From NCBI RefSeq assembly GCF_947623445.1, contig NC_135243.1, forward strand, positions 9,550,501 to 9,614,500: a DNA stretch of 64,000 nt. Direction: 5' to 3'. Under the pieces are notes generated by a model that had not been told where the DNA came from, did no database searches, and saw only the letters and a program-made list of their open reading frames with translations. A program made the position numbers and the translations under genes. The stretch comes from Clavelina lepadiformis. Taxonomy: Eukaryota; Chordata; Ascidiacea; Aplousobranchia; Clavelinidae. Shown here piece by piece: positions 11,201 through 24,600 of this stretch (the first letter of the stretch is position 1; each line of letters starts with the position of its first letter).

Positions 11201-13687
11201 TCTTTCCATTCCTTCCTCAATCTTGACACGGTCGTGCATTTCTTAACCTCAAACAATTATGATGGTTTTGAGCAACAGCTCCATTACCTTTGACTCCACT
11301 ACATCGTTCATGGAGATTTTTATTATAATATGAGAAAATAATAATAATATATGTAAATATAATAAATAATAATAATATGGGTTGAAACATTGGATAATTT
11401 TCCGATTTCTGGACATAAGATCTATAGAAAATCCTGGTATCACAGCAGATTTCGTAGCTTATAATTTCTTAAGCAAAGAAGGAGTTAATTGAAACTGAAA
11501 TAATGTATGTATGTTCGAAAAATCAGGCTTTATGCAAAAATATGGAAATCTCCGACCTAAGCACACACTTTTGATGCTTCATTTATACAAAACGTGAAAG
11601 CCAGCGGTGCTCAATATTCTTTTTAAGAAGCATAACAACCAGTTACAACCGTATAACAACCAGTAAGTTCACTGCTGCCACCTTGCGGTACGATAGTATA
11701 CATATCATTTCAAGCATTGTCAGAGATGAATGAGTTTTGATCACACGGTAATCACGTTAAGCCTTGCACACTACTTACCCAAATGAAACCTGCGTAACTA
11801 TCGAGGACATCAATGTGGTCGATTCGTGATCAGCAATACGAACTGTTTTGTGACCAGCCAAGTAATTCTCAGTGCTGCTTGTAACCTGAAAAAATGGTTT
11901 GCAACCGATTTGAATAGAGTTGTTATTTATGCTTTTAAGTGTATTAGGCAACCTTGTTTCAAAGTACTTTTACAGAAGTTTTAAAAGAAGACAAACCTGG
12001 GAATAGACGTAATAAAATCCTGGAGTTTGGATCACAAGAAATGTGCCGTTAGATTCATGAGAAACTCTTATTCGACTCACACTACTTGCGCTTTTCGTGT
12101 CGTCCCAAAGAAAATAGGCACCTACCACATATCAGGAGTTACAGTACTGTAAAACGAAAGGCTGCTGAAGGCGTATCTATATACAATTTCACAGGGAAAC
12201 TTCCAATCAAACATACTTCTTTACTAACCGCATTGGGAAGATGGTTCCGATACGAAAAAGTCAGCAGGATTAGCACCAACTAGATGGGCTCCAATAAAAG
12301 TGTATTGCTCTAAATTTAATTCGTTTATAATAAAACTACCAGTATACTGCACATCAGGTTGCGATTAAAACTTGATTGACCTAAAAGATTTATTTTACGC
12401 ATTGAATAAGCAACCAGGTCTGTAATTAGCTTCGGACAAAGACCTTGCAGTAACAAAAACATATTTTGTCAACCATCTAACTTGTTTGATAGAAAAAGAG
12501 TTTCAATAAAAACTTGCAAAAAACAACAGCACTTTTTATAGCTGCAAACCTGTACAAGAAGAAACCATAAATGTCCGCTTACGCTTTTAGGAAACGAACT
12601 GATATATCATCTTTTACTCCTAAGTGCTTATACAGTTTAAACTTTACCTACTACTGAGCTCTGACGACGAATTCTTTTACCCTGTTCACTCAATACATCT
12701 TCATTAGTTTGGTTGTTGAAGTCGTGACTAAGACCCTGTGTTGCATAATATATTAAAGTCGTTGTTTTCTTTTAGAATTAATAAGTTAGAAATTAGCGTG
12801 ATGAATCTGCTTTACTTTGACCAATGAGTCATGCGCACTGTTTTGCTCAACTTCTTCGTGGCTTACGTCACGGTTGACTGCAAACTCATTTTCCATTTGT
12901 AGAAACTGCAAGATTAATTGATGTTAGGTCAGTTAGTTAGTTCAGCTAGTTAGTAAAACACAAAAATTGTGTTTTACTAATGACTATTATTTAGCTTAAC
13001 TATAACATATTGGCTCGATTAATCAGTCGTTCAAATATGCCTAAAGCCTCCAAATGGATCTAAATAGATATTAGGCTACCATCCGTCATTTAAATGTATT
13101 AATACCAAGAAAGCAACAAAACTTTATTCTAATGTTTTTATAAGAAAGCAGAAACCAAAACGGATGATTTTCGATTGCTGTTTGATTTGCTAGAACACCA
13201 TAATTTTTCAAAAAATGTTAATTGCAAATTAAAGCTACGAATAAATGAACCCAGATATACCCTTACATCTATGAGTGATTCATGTTCGTTGTTTTCTTTA
13301 AGCATTTCGCCGACAATTTTGCGGTTTCTTTCAATTTCGTTTCTCATTTTGACCACCTAAAAACATGTAACATGAAGAAAACATATTTTGAAGTTGTCAT
13401 GGAATTTTTCAAAAAGGACGAAAAACGAAAAACAGAAGTCGAAAAGAAAAAAAACAAATAACGTAAAGTCCTACCTCATTTTCCATTTGCATTCCGTACA
13501 GCATGGATGACGCAAGCCCCATCAATATCATAAGAAACAAAGAGGAAGCCAACACGTTGCTTTTGCAACATTGCAGGTCTTGCATTTCAATGACACCATC
13601 GCTGCCATCAAGCTTTTTACGTTTGAATTCGCTTCCTTTGGATATGGCTGACCTCATTTTGTCAAATTCAGTGAAATTTTGTTGCAA
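8215..13687 (-). CDS. TNF superfamily ligand A, seven exons
   Basis: I read coding exons 13687-13475, 13356-13267, 12735-12648, 12309-12229, 12121-11997, 11885-11779 and 8545-8215. All have GT-AG borders and matching phases, giving 344 residues. Residues about 45-64 form a type II signal anchor. A short helical stalk follows, then a furin site GKRIRR (cleavage after about residue 125). The TNF homology domain runs from about 132 to 284, with FIGAHLVG at its start, the hallmark GFYYVYSQV strand, STYHGGVF and the closing SFFGAAF. Unlike a usual ligand, which ends just after this last strand, the protein continues for about 60 residues with basic clusters (KKRRYVRNPRPRCKRIRR). It is expected to trimerise and bind a TNF-receptor-type protein as a membrane or shed ligand. 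The receptor cannot be told from sequence. Exon borders match ligand B, transcribed away from it 4.3 kb distant. Confidence 0.87.
9609..10412. mobile_element. 804-bp MITE-like element with about 25-bp terminal inverted repeats
   Basis: The left end begins GGGTGGAGATTAAAAACCTA. The right end, read in reverse complement, begins GGGTGGAGATCAAAAACTTA. The match continues for about 25 bp with two or three differences. Flanking triplets are TAA and TCA, compatible with a diverged 3-bp target duplication as in PIF/Harbinger elements, though that family call is an inference. It lies in the last intron of TNF ligand A and encodes no transposase. The 88-codon frame inside it at 9955-10221 has no family resemblance. 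Confidence 0.6.
12867..12905 (-). other. Possible 39-nt cassette exon of TNF ligand A
   Basis: Between exons 2 and 3 lies a segment with a good acceptor (TTGCAG) and a good donor (GAC|GTAAGC). It would add 13 codons in phase 0 (FLQMENEFAVNRD) without changing the frame. Its MENE echoes the end of exon 1. Ligand B has only an 86-bp intron here and no counterpart. It could be an alternative exon or a coincidence. Confidence 0.35.
12950..12980. repeat. Perfect 14-bp inverted repeat with 3-nt loop
   Basis: TTAGTAAAACACAA is followed by AAA and then its exact reverse complement. It sits in the intron between exons 2 and 3 of TNF ligand A, next to short AGTTAG repeats. No function is assigned. Confidence 0.8.
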
Positions 13688-16600
13688 TTAACAACTGCGA
13701 AATAAATCTAACAGCTTGGCAAAAATTGAATGCATTGGCAATCAACTTTCATTTATCCGAGTAAATTGCAACATACTAGATGACTAGATACTAGATACGA
13801 TATTTAACATATACTACACTACACTGCCCACTTTCTGCTTTGTTTTAGACTTCAATTTATATCTTAGAATAAAAAGTTGTAGATAGCATTCCCAAACGTA
13901 AATCGAGCATTGCCAGCCAATACAAACTTCTTTAGAAGAAGAAAATGTTTGTAATGGCATATGTAAACATATAATCCTTTGCAAAACATTATGTCAATTA
14001 CTATGCTCTAACGAAGGTAAATGTAAAAGTGCAATTAAATAATGTTAAGAAGCAACAATAGTGTTTTACAATAGACTGACATGCACCATCTTATCACCTT
14101 GCTTTTGCACAGCAATTTCACAACGATGCGGTGCGTTAATCGTCTCATTGCTGCATGTTCGAAATTCTAATTTAACGTTACAACTGTGCAAGCGACTTAC
14201 GTGAGTCTTAGTCTACGTTAATTTTCGAGCATAAACAAAGCTTCAACTTCTCGAAATTTCGAAAAAAAAATATTGTTCAAGTGCAGCACGAACTCGTGTT
14301 TATCTCAAATTAAGCGCAACCAAGCATATTAAGGAACATTTCCTTAACGGATGTTCGAATTTGAGTTATGTTACATAACTCGGTTATAGGTCACATCTAA
14401 AACACTGCTGGGACTTTTTGCCACGAAACGGTAAACCACTTAAACATAAACCTCAATTTGTAGTTGAGGTAAAATTACAAACAAAAATACCCTTTGCATT
14501 TGTTATCGCCTGTTTCCTGGAGTAACTCAGCTTTCATTGTGATCAAACGACCAAAAGGGTAATTCCAGTTGGAGGATTTCCACATATACATTACAAAGGA
14601 CTGACGAGAAAAAAGCGGTGCATACGCACAGCAGCAACTGTAGCTGACTTTGTCGTTTATCATGATTGTTTTAATCGAGTTGTGGTTGCTGCAGCTGATG
14701 AGCAACTTATCTACAAAACTCTACGTTTATCATCCCAGAGAAATATCCTGTATTTGTCAAATTTGCTCTCAATGCTCTAGCTTTGAAAGTTTGAAAACAT
14801 CAGCTAAATTGGTGCCTTGGTGTATATTGTTTCCGCTAACACCAGCCAAAATATGTGTCAAAAGTATGTCATTAACAACGTGAAGCTCGTTACTTCAGCT
14901 GATGAGAACTTTTACTTCTATAGTTGTCAAGTTCTTTTTGATTCATTTCACTTGTACGGCTGACTTTCTTCGAAATGCAACTGGCTCTGTCATTTAATGT
15001 TTTCATCTACAATTGGCTGTTGTTAATCTTGAATCTGGTATTCGCTGCATGATAAACAAACAACCTCAGGCTCACCGGACTTATTCTATAAAACACCGTC
15101 ATCTTACAAGCACGCTATATGACTTCCAGTTTTGTATAGGACTGTATAGGACCCAACACCTGTGATTAGAACGTAAGCATTGGAAAAACACGTGCTTTTA
15201 GAAATTTTTGCAACTGGACAATTGAAAAATTAAAAACCTCATTACTTCCTATTGCAAACGAGCAAGCTTATTAAATGAGATACAGAGCGAAAAGAAAGTT
15301 AGTAAAACAGTAACCGCAAGGGTCAAATTCAGGACGCTGTAAAGGAGTGTTTTTGTAGAATTTATCCAGCTGAAGCAACCATTTTGCAGGTGGAAAGATT
15401 TGTAATCTGGCAAGGATTTGGGGGGATGCGGTTAACGAATTCTGTTTGCCGTTAGTTATTTATAGCATTGTACTTTAACCAATTACAGCAAAGAGAGGAG
15501 TTGTAATGAGTGGAAAATCTCCTGTGAAAGCAAACAACCTTTTACTTCATCGATATGCAAAAAAAAACGTTTCATCTTGATCGTGAAAATATTTAAAGCG
15601 CAAAGTATACCGCAAGGGAGCTTTTCAGTTTTAGGAGAAATTATTTATTACTTCTGCAAGCATTTGTCTATGAAGAGTGTTTGACAAGGTTGATTTGATT
15701 TACGTTATGCCCAAATTATTAGCAAATCCTATACAATCTACTCGTTTCCAGATCGTATTTGTCAAATTCTATGAACTATAGTAAGTTTGGTCTAGTTCGC
15801 CTTCATACTATTTCATCTGCATTCAAAAGTTTTATTGAAAGCTGTTAACTTGTTAACTCACCAAGGAAGTTTTTTGTTAACATTTGTACCGAAGAGCTGT
15901 GTATGATAAAAATCTGCTCATATGTGATTGTCAGAATGCAATTGTGACTGCATTTTAACTATAATATAATTATTCTTCTCATATTTTTGCCTTACGACAG
16001 CAAAAGCATAGAGTTAACGTACAGTATATTCTCATACTTACAATGTTTTCAAAGCCTGTTCTATGTTAAAAGTAGCCTACCACCTCTTGCTGTTGCTCTA
16101 AAAGAATTTATACTTCGTTTATTTATTTTTGAAACCATTACATTACGACAAGATCATGGATTGCAAACCAATCCTTTGCTACATTCAGAAATTTGCACTC
16201 ATAATGGAAATTTTGTGTGTGTATATGTATGTGTCGCTTTTTAATTTAGCAATGGTTTCTTGTTTCAAGCTTCCGGTGCTTATTGTTTTGACGGGTACCA
16301 GCGGAAATCGTTGATTGAAATGCAAGATCAATTGATGTTTTTAGAACTTGTTCAATTTTTAAATGACGTTGAACTAAAGTGTAACATCCTACTATGACGC
16401 TTGTAACCCGCGATGGAAATCAGCATAATATTATGGTGACTTGCAGTTGGTATGCAGAGCAATTTTAACAATTGCTTGCAAACAACATTCTGTGTTTGAT
16501 TAATTATGTTTGAGTTATACCTAGATTTGTTACACGCATTAATGCGAAAATATCATCATTTTAGTTGTAGAGTATTATACGCGTTGGTTAACTTCAATGT

Positions 16601-18003
16601 AACAAATGACCAAATTAGCTACACACGTGCATTATTCGTTTTCGTCAATGTTTACATAATACGTGTATAGAATTTTTTCCCCGGAAGAATTACTTCATTG
16701 CTTTTCTGATTAAAAGCGTTAAGTGAGAAATAGATAACAGAAATTGGGAAGTGTTGGAATGTTTTTTCCTGAAGAAAATGTGATTTTGTTTTATAACGGT
16801 CTTTCTTTTCAGAAATAAACTTTTTCTTTTTTTCATGAACAATGTGAAATACGCGGCCGCACACATCATAAGTAACCCAGGTTTCAAATGTAAAACGTAA
16901 GCTTTTGTGATTGATATTGTTGTTGAAGACGCATTGCAGTACTCATTCAATGGAGGTTTAAGTGTTTAGGTCATTCATGACCACAACTTTACCCAGTGAA
17001 AGGTTGTTGAACGTTTGAGAAGTTTTTATTTTTTTTGCTAATTTCAGTCTGTGGCGTGCGTCAAGAAAGTTTCTCTACGCCTGGCCACGCTTAACTTGTT
17101 GAAAGACGAGTACTTATAGTGTCCTCAGCAATAGACTAGTTGGATAAGAAATTTTTCAACAAGGGTTTTAAATGTAAAAGCACATGTACGTTTAACGCGA
17201 GCACTTATCTGTTTTAGGAAAAAAAATGGCAGAAGTGATTATAGCGTGTGGGAGAGGGAATATAAAGCATCGCTTCATATCAGGGTAATTGAGCATGCGA
17301 TATTCCATCTTGTCAGAAGCTCATCTACATAGTTTTTCGCAAAACAAAGCACGCTAGGAATCAATAGGATAGAACCAACCATATTTTATATACAGTGCCA
17401 GGTCGTAAATCAGTTGTGCGAAGCACTCAGCATTTTAGTGCGAAATTATAATTTAGAATAGAATTTAGCAAAAGCACGTTGAACTTCTGAGCATATCGAA
17501 AACGTCAGCTGAGTATTGAAAAGGATTTTATCTCTGCTGCACTAATTCATATGCAACCAAGGTGAAACAATGCTTAGAAAATTAACAACTCCATTCGAAA
17601 TAGTTATATATCCTACAAAAATGCCGCAAGATATCATCATGCTGTCTGTTGCATGATGATCTATATTTGTGAAAGCTCGCATCCAGTTTAACGTGGTAGT
17701 AAATCTATTGTTACATCTGATCAGTTATATCGTATCAATATACCCTATCGTCAAACTTCAAAATCTCGGAAAATATTGCTGGAATTTCCTGTTTTTGGAA
17801 GTTCCTTTCCAGTAACGCGTTAATTTTGATTTTATCAATTTTTAGCAAATAAGAATAGAACTGTTTAGTTAGAAATCCTATTAGAATTAACATTTATTTT
17901 TAATGTTAACGTTATAAATGAAATATTTTCATCGAACTATTTTGTGTGTTTTACAGCAGCTCATTGAACTTTTTTGTTACAAAAACGGTAAACTTAGTCA
18001 ATT
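13688..18003. other. Shared upstream region between divergent TNF ligand genes
   Basis: 4.3 kb separates the two start codons. I see no convincing exon. It must contain the promoters of both genes unless untranslated exons lie here. No TATA box or paired binding sites could be called with confidence by eye. Confidence 0.45.
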
Positions 18004-20062
18004 ATGGTATCTGCCATTATTACAGAAACCAAACCAAAAGGTTACAAGATTTTCAGAACCAGTAAAGATGTCACTTATACGTTGTATCAACGTCAGAAGA
18101 TATGGACCTTTGTCATGTTTCTCGCCGCATTGATTGCTCTCTCTTGGTCAGTGCTTTATGCGTTCCGAATGACAAATGAGGTAAGTAGTTTTTCATTTTT
18201 TCATAGCTTTTTTCCTTACCTTCTCTTGCATTGTTTTTGTCTTTCCTGCTCCTTTTGTATGGTGTCTTCGTTTACCCAAGAGCGTTTTATGCAAAGCAAA
18301 AATATCATAATTTTTCATCGTATCGTGAATTTTTTCAAAACTAGATGGAAGAAATGAGGAACAAAATCGAACAAAACCGCAAGTTTATTGATGAAGTGAT
18401 CGACGAAAACAACGAACATGAATCACTGATCGAAGTAAGAGAGTCATTAGCCTCACACGCCGCGTTATGTAAGCTTGTATATTTAAGTCTTGATGAACTC
18501 TTTTTAATTATGTCACTCAGAATCTTCGCCAGACTTTGAATGCCAATGACAGCAATGCTGAAATTTTGCGTAACAATCGAGTGCGCCGTTCGCCGTCCGA
18601 TTACGGTAATAATTTTTTGATTGATTTAACAAATTAGATGTGTTTTACTATACATACACAGGAATTGACAAATTTCTCTAATTTATTGTATTCTGTTTTT
18701 TGAAGTTATTTTTTACCGTGACATTATATATTGTTAGGTAAATTGTCTTTCTAACATAATTTTTTCTTTTTCAATATATTTATTCCCGAATTTTGTAAAG
18801 GCTTTTTTAAAAATTGACTTTGTTAATGTTCCTTATACAGTTTCCTTAAATTGATTTATTTTGCGAATACTTTTGTTTTACAATTTTTAGCTATTGCGAA
18901 AATTTTTTGCGTTAAAACGTTTAGGAGTAAAAAAATTATAACTTAAAAAATCTCACGGCTGATCCATCAGAGTCAATTAAAATTTGCTTGTTTAACCAAT
19001 AGTTGCAACGTATGTATACACGTATATGACTTAATATATAATCGACAGAAGACCATTTCGAGTGAAGGTAATCTATAATACCTATTGCATTTTAATTCGT
19101 TTTCGTTCACTTTTTAGAAGTTTTCACTGGGGCTCATGTCGTAGGATGCCGAGGGAGCTATCTTGATCCGACCCGTCGATATGAGCAAATACCTGGGCCG
19201 GGTAAGCTATATATGGATATGGATATGTATACCTCCTCACCTTACCTGTATTTCATGGTCGTATTATGGTCTTTGTGTATGATATTATTGTGATGCAAAA
19301 GCAGTATATAAGAACTGACGGTTATTTTTCTATGATTTAACTTCAAGTTACCTTTGACACTTTACAGGCGGCTATTTCGAATGGAGGTCAGAAGATGACT
19401 TGGCAATTCGACCGATGTTAATCAAAATTGAACCCGAAAATTACATTGAACGTTTAGAAATAAGAACACCAGGATATTATTTTGTGTACTCGCAGGTGAA
19501 CTAAACAGTCATAAATGTGACTAACTTAAACTTTAAGCTATAAGATAATAGGACCTCCTTCGGTTTATAAAGGTATATGCTGGCCTTAGCCATCTGACAA
19601 CTTTTATAATTTCTCCAGGTGACGTATCATGGTCGAGGTGAAAATGAGATCGGACACGAAACGGTTCTGATCAGGAATAGTCAGCACACGATTTTAATGT
19701 CATCAGTAACGATGCAAGTTCTGTAAGTTTCTATGCTACTTCGTTCTTTGTTTTCGTATTCCTATACTCTCCGCTATAGTTTAAGCCAGGGTTGGTATTG
19801 TGGCTTTTCTTTTTGTACAAAGATATATCTAACTTTTTGCTGACGGGTTTATATCCGTTCAATTTTGTTTTGCAGTGCGGATACTCGTAACGGGCATGCC
19901 AATCAAATGAGAAATTTAGACTCGGGCTACCACGGTGGAGTCTTCTATTTAGGTAGAGGAGACAAACTCGCCGTTCGACCAGCAAACCATATAGTGGGCA
20001 GCCAACGATTCAGAATGGAAGGCAGCAAATCTTTTTTTGGCGTTGCGTTACTACATTTATAA
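18004..20062 (+). CDS. TNF superfamily ligand B, seven exons
   Basis: Coding exons 18004-18180, 18345-18434, 18521-18605, 19118-19201, 19368-19495, 19619-19722 and 19876-20062 splice in frame to 284 residues. Residues about 33-54 are a type II membrane anchor. Exon 2 gives a stalk nearly identical to ligand A (ENNEHESLI). Exon 3 holds a furin site RVRR (cleavage after about residue 112). The TNF homology domain has FTGAHVVG, the signature GYYFVYSQVTYHG, the SGYHGGVF loop and the closing SFFGVALLHL just before the stop, which is the usual end for the family. All introns are short (about 85-512 bp). It is expected to act as a membrane-bound or furin-released trimeric cytokine. It is the close inverted paralogue of ligand A and lacks A's basic tail. 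Confidence 0.9.
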
Positions 20063-21655
20063 AAATAATGAAACTTTCGCTCTACCATTGCCTATTGCTT
20101 GCAAAGGAAGTGACCTTTTCTAAACTACGTTTCTCTATAAGTGTAATTATTTCGCATCGTGCTGGTGAACTTTTCCAACACTTCCAAGTTCTGAAATGTT
20201 ATTAATATTTTATCGTTTCCATGCTATAAGGTTATGTACAATTTGTAAATTTTCTTTGTCAGTCATATGATACCTCCTCGCGACCATCTCTGCACTGTAT
20301 AGTTTGTGTCGGTAGCATGGAATATTAACGCTTTTGAGTCTATATTAAGTGATATTATTATAATAACATTGTTTCATGATTTTTGCAAAGAATGCCTTAA
20401 AATGGCAATCGTTTATATCTAATCCATTTGTGTAAATTCCGTTATGGCAACGTGAAAGCAAAACTAACCAGCAAGCAATCGATCATTTTTACTGAATTGT
20501 TTTATCAATACATAGACAAAAACTACACTAACGAGATTGCTTAACTGTAGAAAAATGTTTGTATAATGGATAAGCTTCTTAGCGAGCCATTGAAAACCAT
20601 TAAATTCTAGCAACGTTTCAGCAACAAACAAGCTGTTCGGCCAACCGATTACTAAGCATTTTCATGAAAGCCTACAACATACATCGCATGTGTGGACGGC
20701 ATTGAACCCGCTATTATGTAAGAACTATAAGATATTAGGTTTCTTTCATAAGAATTGAAAATATGCAATAAAAAGTGACAGAGGGTATATTTTTATACAA
20801 TTGTTAACAAAATTTAAAACGACGTATAAAAAGAAAACGCAACGTGCAGACCAGCACGTTCGCATATGCCACTAAGTCAGACGCATAAACAACTTAACAG
20901 GTACAAAATCAGTAATGACGTCATCGTGTACGCAGGCTGCAGCGCTATTGATATATACGAAGTTTCTTAAGTTTTGCGTGTTGAATCAGCCTAGAATTTG
21001 TCCATTAATCACAAAGATATTTATGAAATAAAGACAAAACACAACACACAGTAGAAAAGAGAAATAACTAGAAATTACAGATGTAAATGAGATTTTATTG
21101 AGGAAATGACAAAATCAATAACGTAATCGCAAACATTATGGACCAGCCTTGGAATTGAACTAGTTATATGGCAGCAAATGTGGGTACGAATGTAAAATTG
21201 ATTAAAAGGGAATTGATTAAAATGACAAACTGCCCATGAATTGTTTATTACTGCTTCACTTTTTAATCCAGTGGCTTGGGCAATAACGACTAGACCATCT
21301 GGCCAGTAGCCAAGACCGGTCGGAAGACAACAATCAGAAAATCTACAAGAAAGAAACAAACGCCGTGTTTGTGAAATGATTACAATGAACTTGAGAAAGA
21401 AACAATGGGAGGTATGTTATAATGCAATGAAGCTATCGACGAAATTCGTATAAGTTCCATTAAGATAATGAGAAAATATAATAAATAAACACAGTAAAGA
21501 TGTTGAAACTTTGTAAATAAAAACCGATTTTTGATGCAGTGCAAAGCATTGTTCCCAAATTATGGCTATTTTCCACCTTACAAGTTCTTAGCCTTGCTTC
21601 TTCGTAGTTCTTAGTTCTCAAACTTGCTTCAAAAATCCAGAGGAGCTTTGGGTGG
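20063..21655. other. Convergent intergenic region
   Basis: The 3' ends of TNF ligand B (+) and the Gla/DSL/EGF gene (-) face each other here. TTTATT (AATAAA on the minus strand) occurs at about 21093 and 21244 and could serve the minus-strand gene. No further coding signal is seen. Confidence 0.4.
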
Positions 21656-24600
21656 TTAGTCGACCGGGTTAGCCTTGCGAGGAACACTGTAAACATCTCC
21701 TCCTCCTGGGAGCTCCTGACTCTTGTGAGGAAAGAAAAGATCGTCGTGATCCGGAAAGAACGAAGAGGGAGATTGATAGTTCTCGTTCCTTGGACCTGCA
21801 TCACTTGCAGCATTTGATTGAGAGGGATCACTGCTACTAGAGTTCGACATGTCAACTCCGGAATCTGCTACATCGGGAGCATCGGAGGAGTTTATATCTT
21901 TTTTTAATGGTTTCTGCTTCTCTAATGGTGTTGTCTCCCTTGCAAGATCGTACTCAACCTGCAAACCGTTTCCAGACGAATCTTGGACGGACTGCAGTTC
22001 CTCAGCTGCTTCGTAAACGACGAGCGTTTCGTCCAGTTCTTTTAAGGGCGGTCGCTGTAGGTCAATCTCTACATAGGCATGCGTGGGACTGTTCCTTTTA
22101 CCAGCTCGTGTGTGGCTAGACTTTACCACTTTAGGCCTTTGCTTTTGCAAGATCGGGGTTTTCGGAGTAAACTCGCGAGCAAAGGCATATGGAGTGTCTC
22201 CGTCACTTGGTGGAAGAATGGTGTCGTAAGGTAAAGTATTTCCTTTCATATCTTCGTAGCCGTCCGTGTCGTCTGCAAACATAATTGTAAACTTAGACAA
22301 TTTAGAGCATTAATTGTTTTAGTACGATCAAACGATATTTCGACACATAAATTAGTTAACGTTATACGTTAGCTTTACCTGCAAGCGAATAGCCTTGTCC
22401 ATTCACTAAAAACGCAATGGTGCTTTCCTCAACAGATTTCGTCGGTGAAACATGGCTTTTCTTAGTAAAAGTTGGAGAATCTAAAGGCCGTATCGTGACG
22501 TAAGTATTACTTTTTGCTCGGTAAACTGGCGATGGTGGAGCAGCTAAAACATAAAAGCATTTGTTAGGTAAATTGAATTTTACTTCATGACTATACCTAT
22601 ACAGATACGCGTTTGGACAACGTTCGGAACAAGTCATGCAAGGGAAGCAGTTTGCTGCATATACACTTGCACATCACACTTAAATTACTTACCAGAGGTG
22701 ACAGGTTTATCGTTCACGAAAATTGGGTTAATTATTCCGTTCTCTTGATTTTTAACCTTTTTCGGTGAAAAACTTGAACTTTCTGAATTCGAAGGGGTTT
22801 CCTGCGTTGTGAAATATATTTATTTAAAATGGAATAGGAATAAATTTGATGAAAAGATAAAACATTTACTTTTTAAACTATACATATCTGCAAAAAAATA
22901 TCACAACTTTCAGCAAAACATGTAAGTAAATCAATACCAAAAGTACAATTTATAGTAACTCTAACCGCAAAATAAAAATAGCAAAATGAATTTATTTCGT
23001 ATCAATTTCACCGTTAAAGTTTCTTTGATACTTACGGTATCGGTTCCTGCCCCCTCAACACCGGGAATAATTCCAAGGTTTTCATCTGTATTCGCAACGT
23101 AAGTAATCTCTAAACTACTCTTTCGACGCCTGCGTGTGACGCAGAAAAAAACAAGCAGACAAAAGATTAGAAAGACGATTATCAATGGAATAGTGATGTA
23201 AATCGCAATATCTGCATCTTCTCGTCTTCCTAAAGAAGTCCGTGGCCCATCGTCGTGCTCGTTTTGTACATGTCCCAATTGTCTGTTAAACGTAATGGCG
23301 TAGATTGCCGAAAACATAATTGGAAGGTCTTCAGCTATAGGTGCAGGTTGAGAGTCTAAACATTACACTTAAAATGTAAAAAGGTAAAAGAAAAGCTTGC
23401 GATCGTATGAAAACGCTCGCTTCTTTTCAATCGCAGCAGGAAGAAGTTACAAAAACCACCAGATAGTTAAGTAAAGTAATGTTTACGTTAAATGCATACC
23501 ATTTGTCAACTCTTGTTGCAAACGTTGGAAAATGTCGCCTGCCAACAAGCCGGCGTCCCTTTGCGAAAATATTCCATCCTGAAGTAGAAATTGTTGAGTA
23601 TAACATAAACTTATACGGTATCATTATTTTGGTTACGTTTTGAGCAGAATGACCTACCACTGACACAGCTAAGCTACTGTTTTGGTCGTTGACGTATACG
23701 CGGGCGCACTGGATGGTGGTGGATCTCTTGTACGTCGAATTGAACGGCATGTTGCGGATTTTGTCACAGAATTCATCGGTTGTTGTTTCCTAAGGTACGG
23801 TGGGTGATTAGTAGCATATACGCTTGCTTTCATCGCAATAAGCAACAATAACATAAGTGTATAAAAACGACGATCAGGATTATACGGCTTAGTATAAAAA
23901 AAAGCATACCTCCGGCAGTTTGGTGTGATTCAACCAAACCTGAATGACTGAACAGTCTTCGGTAATACTTTCTATAATAAGCAGACAAATTACCACATTT
24001 GGCGATTATAATTGTAACAAATCCTATATGCTGTGTCTTGTGTATTGCATTAAAAATCGATCATAGCTACAAATTCGATTGATGCAGTGGTGTTTTACCT
24101 TCGTTATTGAGATAAATCCTAAGACAAGTAGATGCCCAGTCGCAGTAATATTTCTCAGCAACACCTTCGCAACTGTTGGTAAGACAAGTGGATCGGTGAC
24201 ATGTTCCCTGGGAGTAATGTTCAAACTGACACGGTAAAAAGGAGTCATTGTGATCTGTAAACAAAGAAAAACATTTCACATGTGGGTCTAACCATTGTTA
24301 TGAGAACATAGATTGATATGTAAGAATACTGAACGTGCTATTCCGTATGTGAGACTATAGCAGACATTTTATCGTAAACTTGGATTAATTGCTGCTTACC
24401 AAAACGCTCGACTTCTTTCACCAAATCGATGGGACACAAGCAATTCACTGATGAACAATTTACAGTAGGCACTTGATACTCTAGCAATAAAAATGAATGT
24501 CAAATTCACGGTTTATCAACTTTTACGAAAAAGCTAGAAGATTCCAATCGACTTGTTGCAATTAGGAATCAAATGCCCGATTTTTGGGAATTAATGCTTC

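Noticed and set aside
11330-11390. AT-rich run of aataataat repeats
   Set aside because: Simple low-complexity sequence within an intron of TNF ligand A, no further structure.
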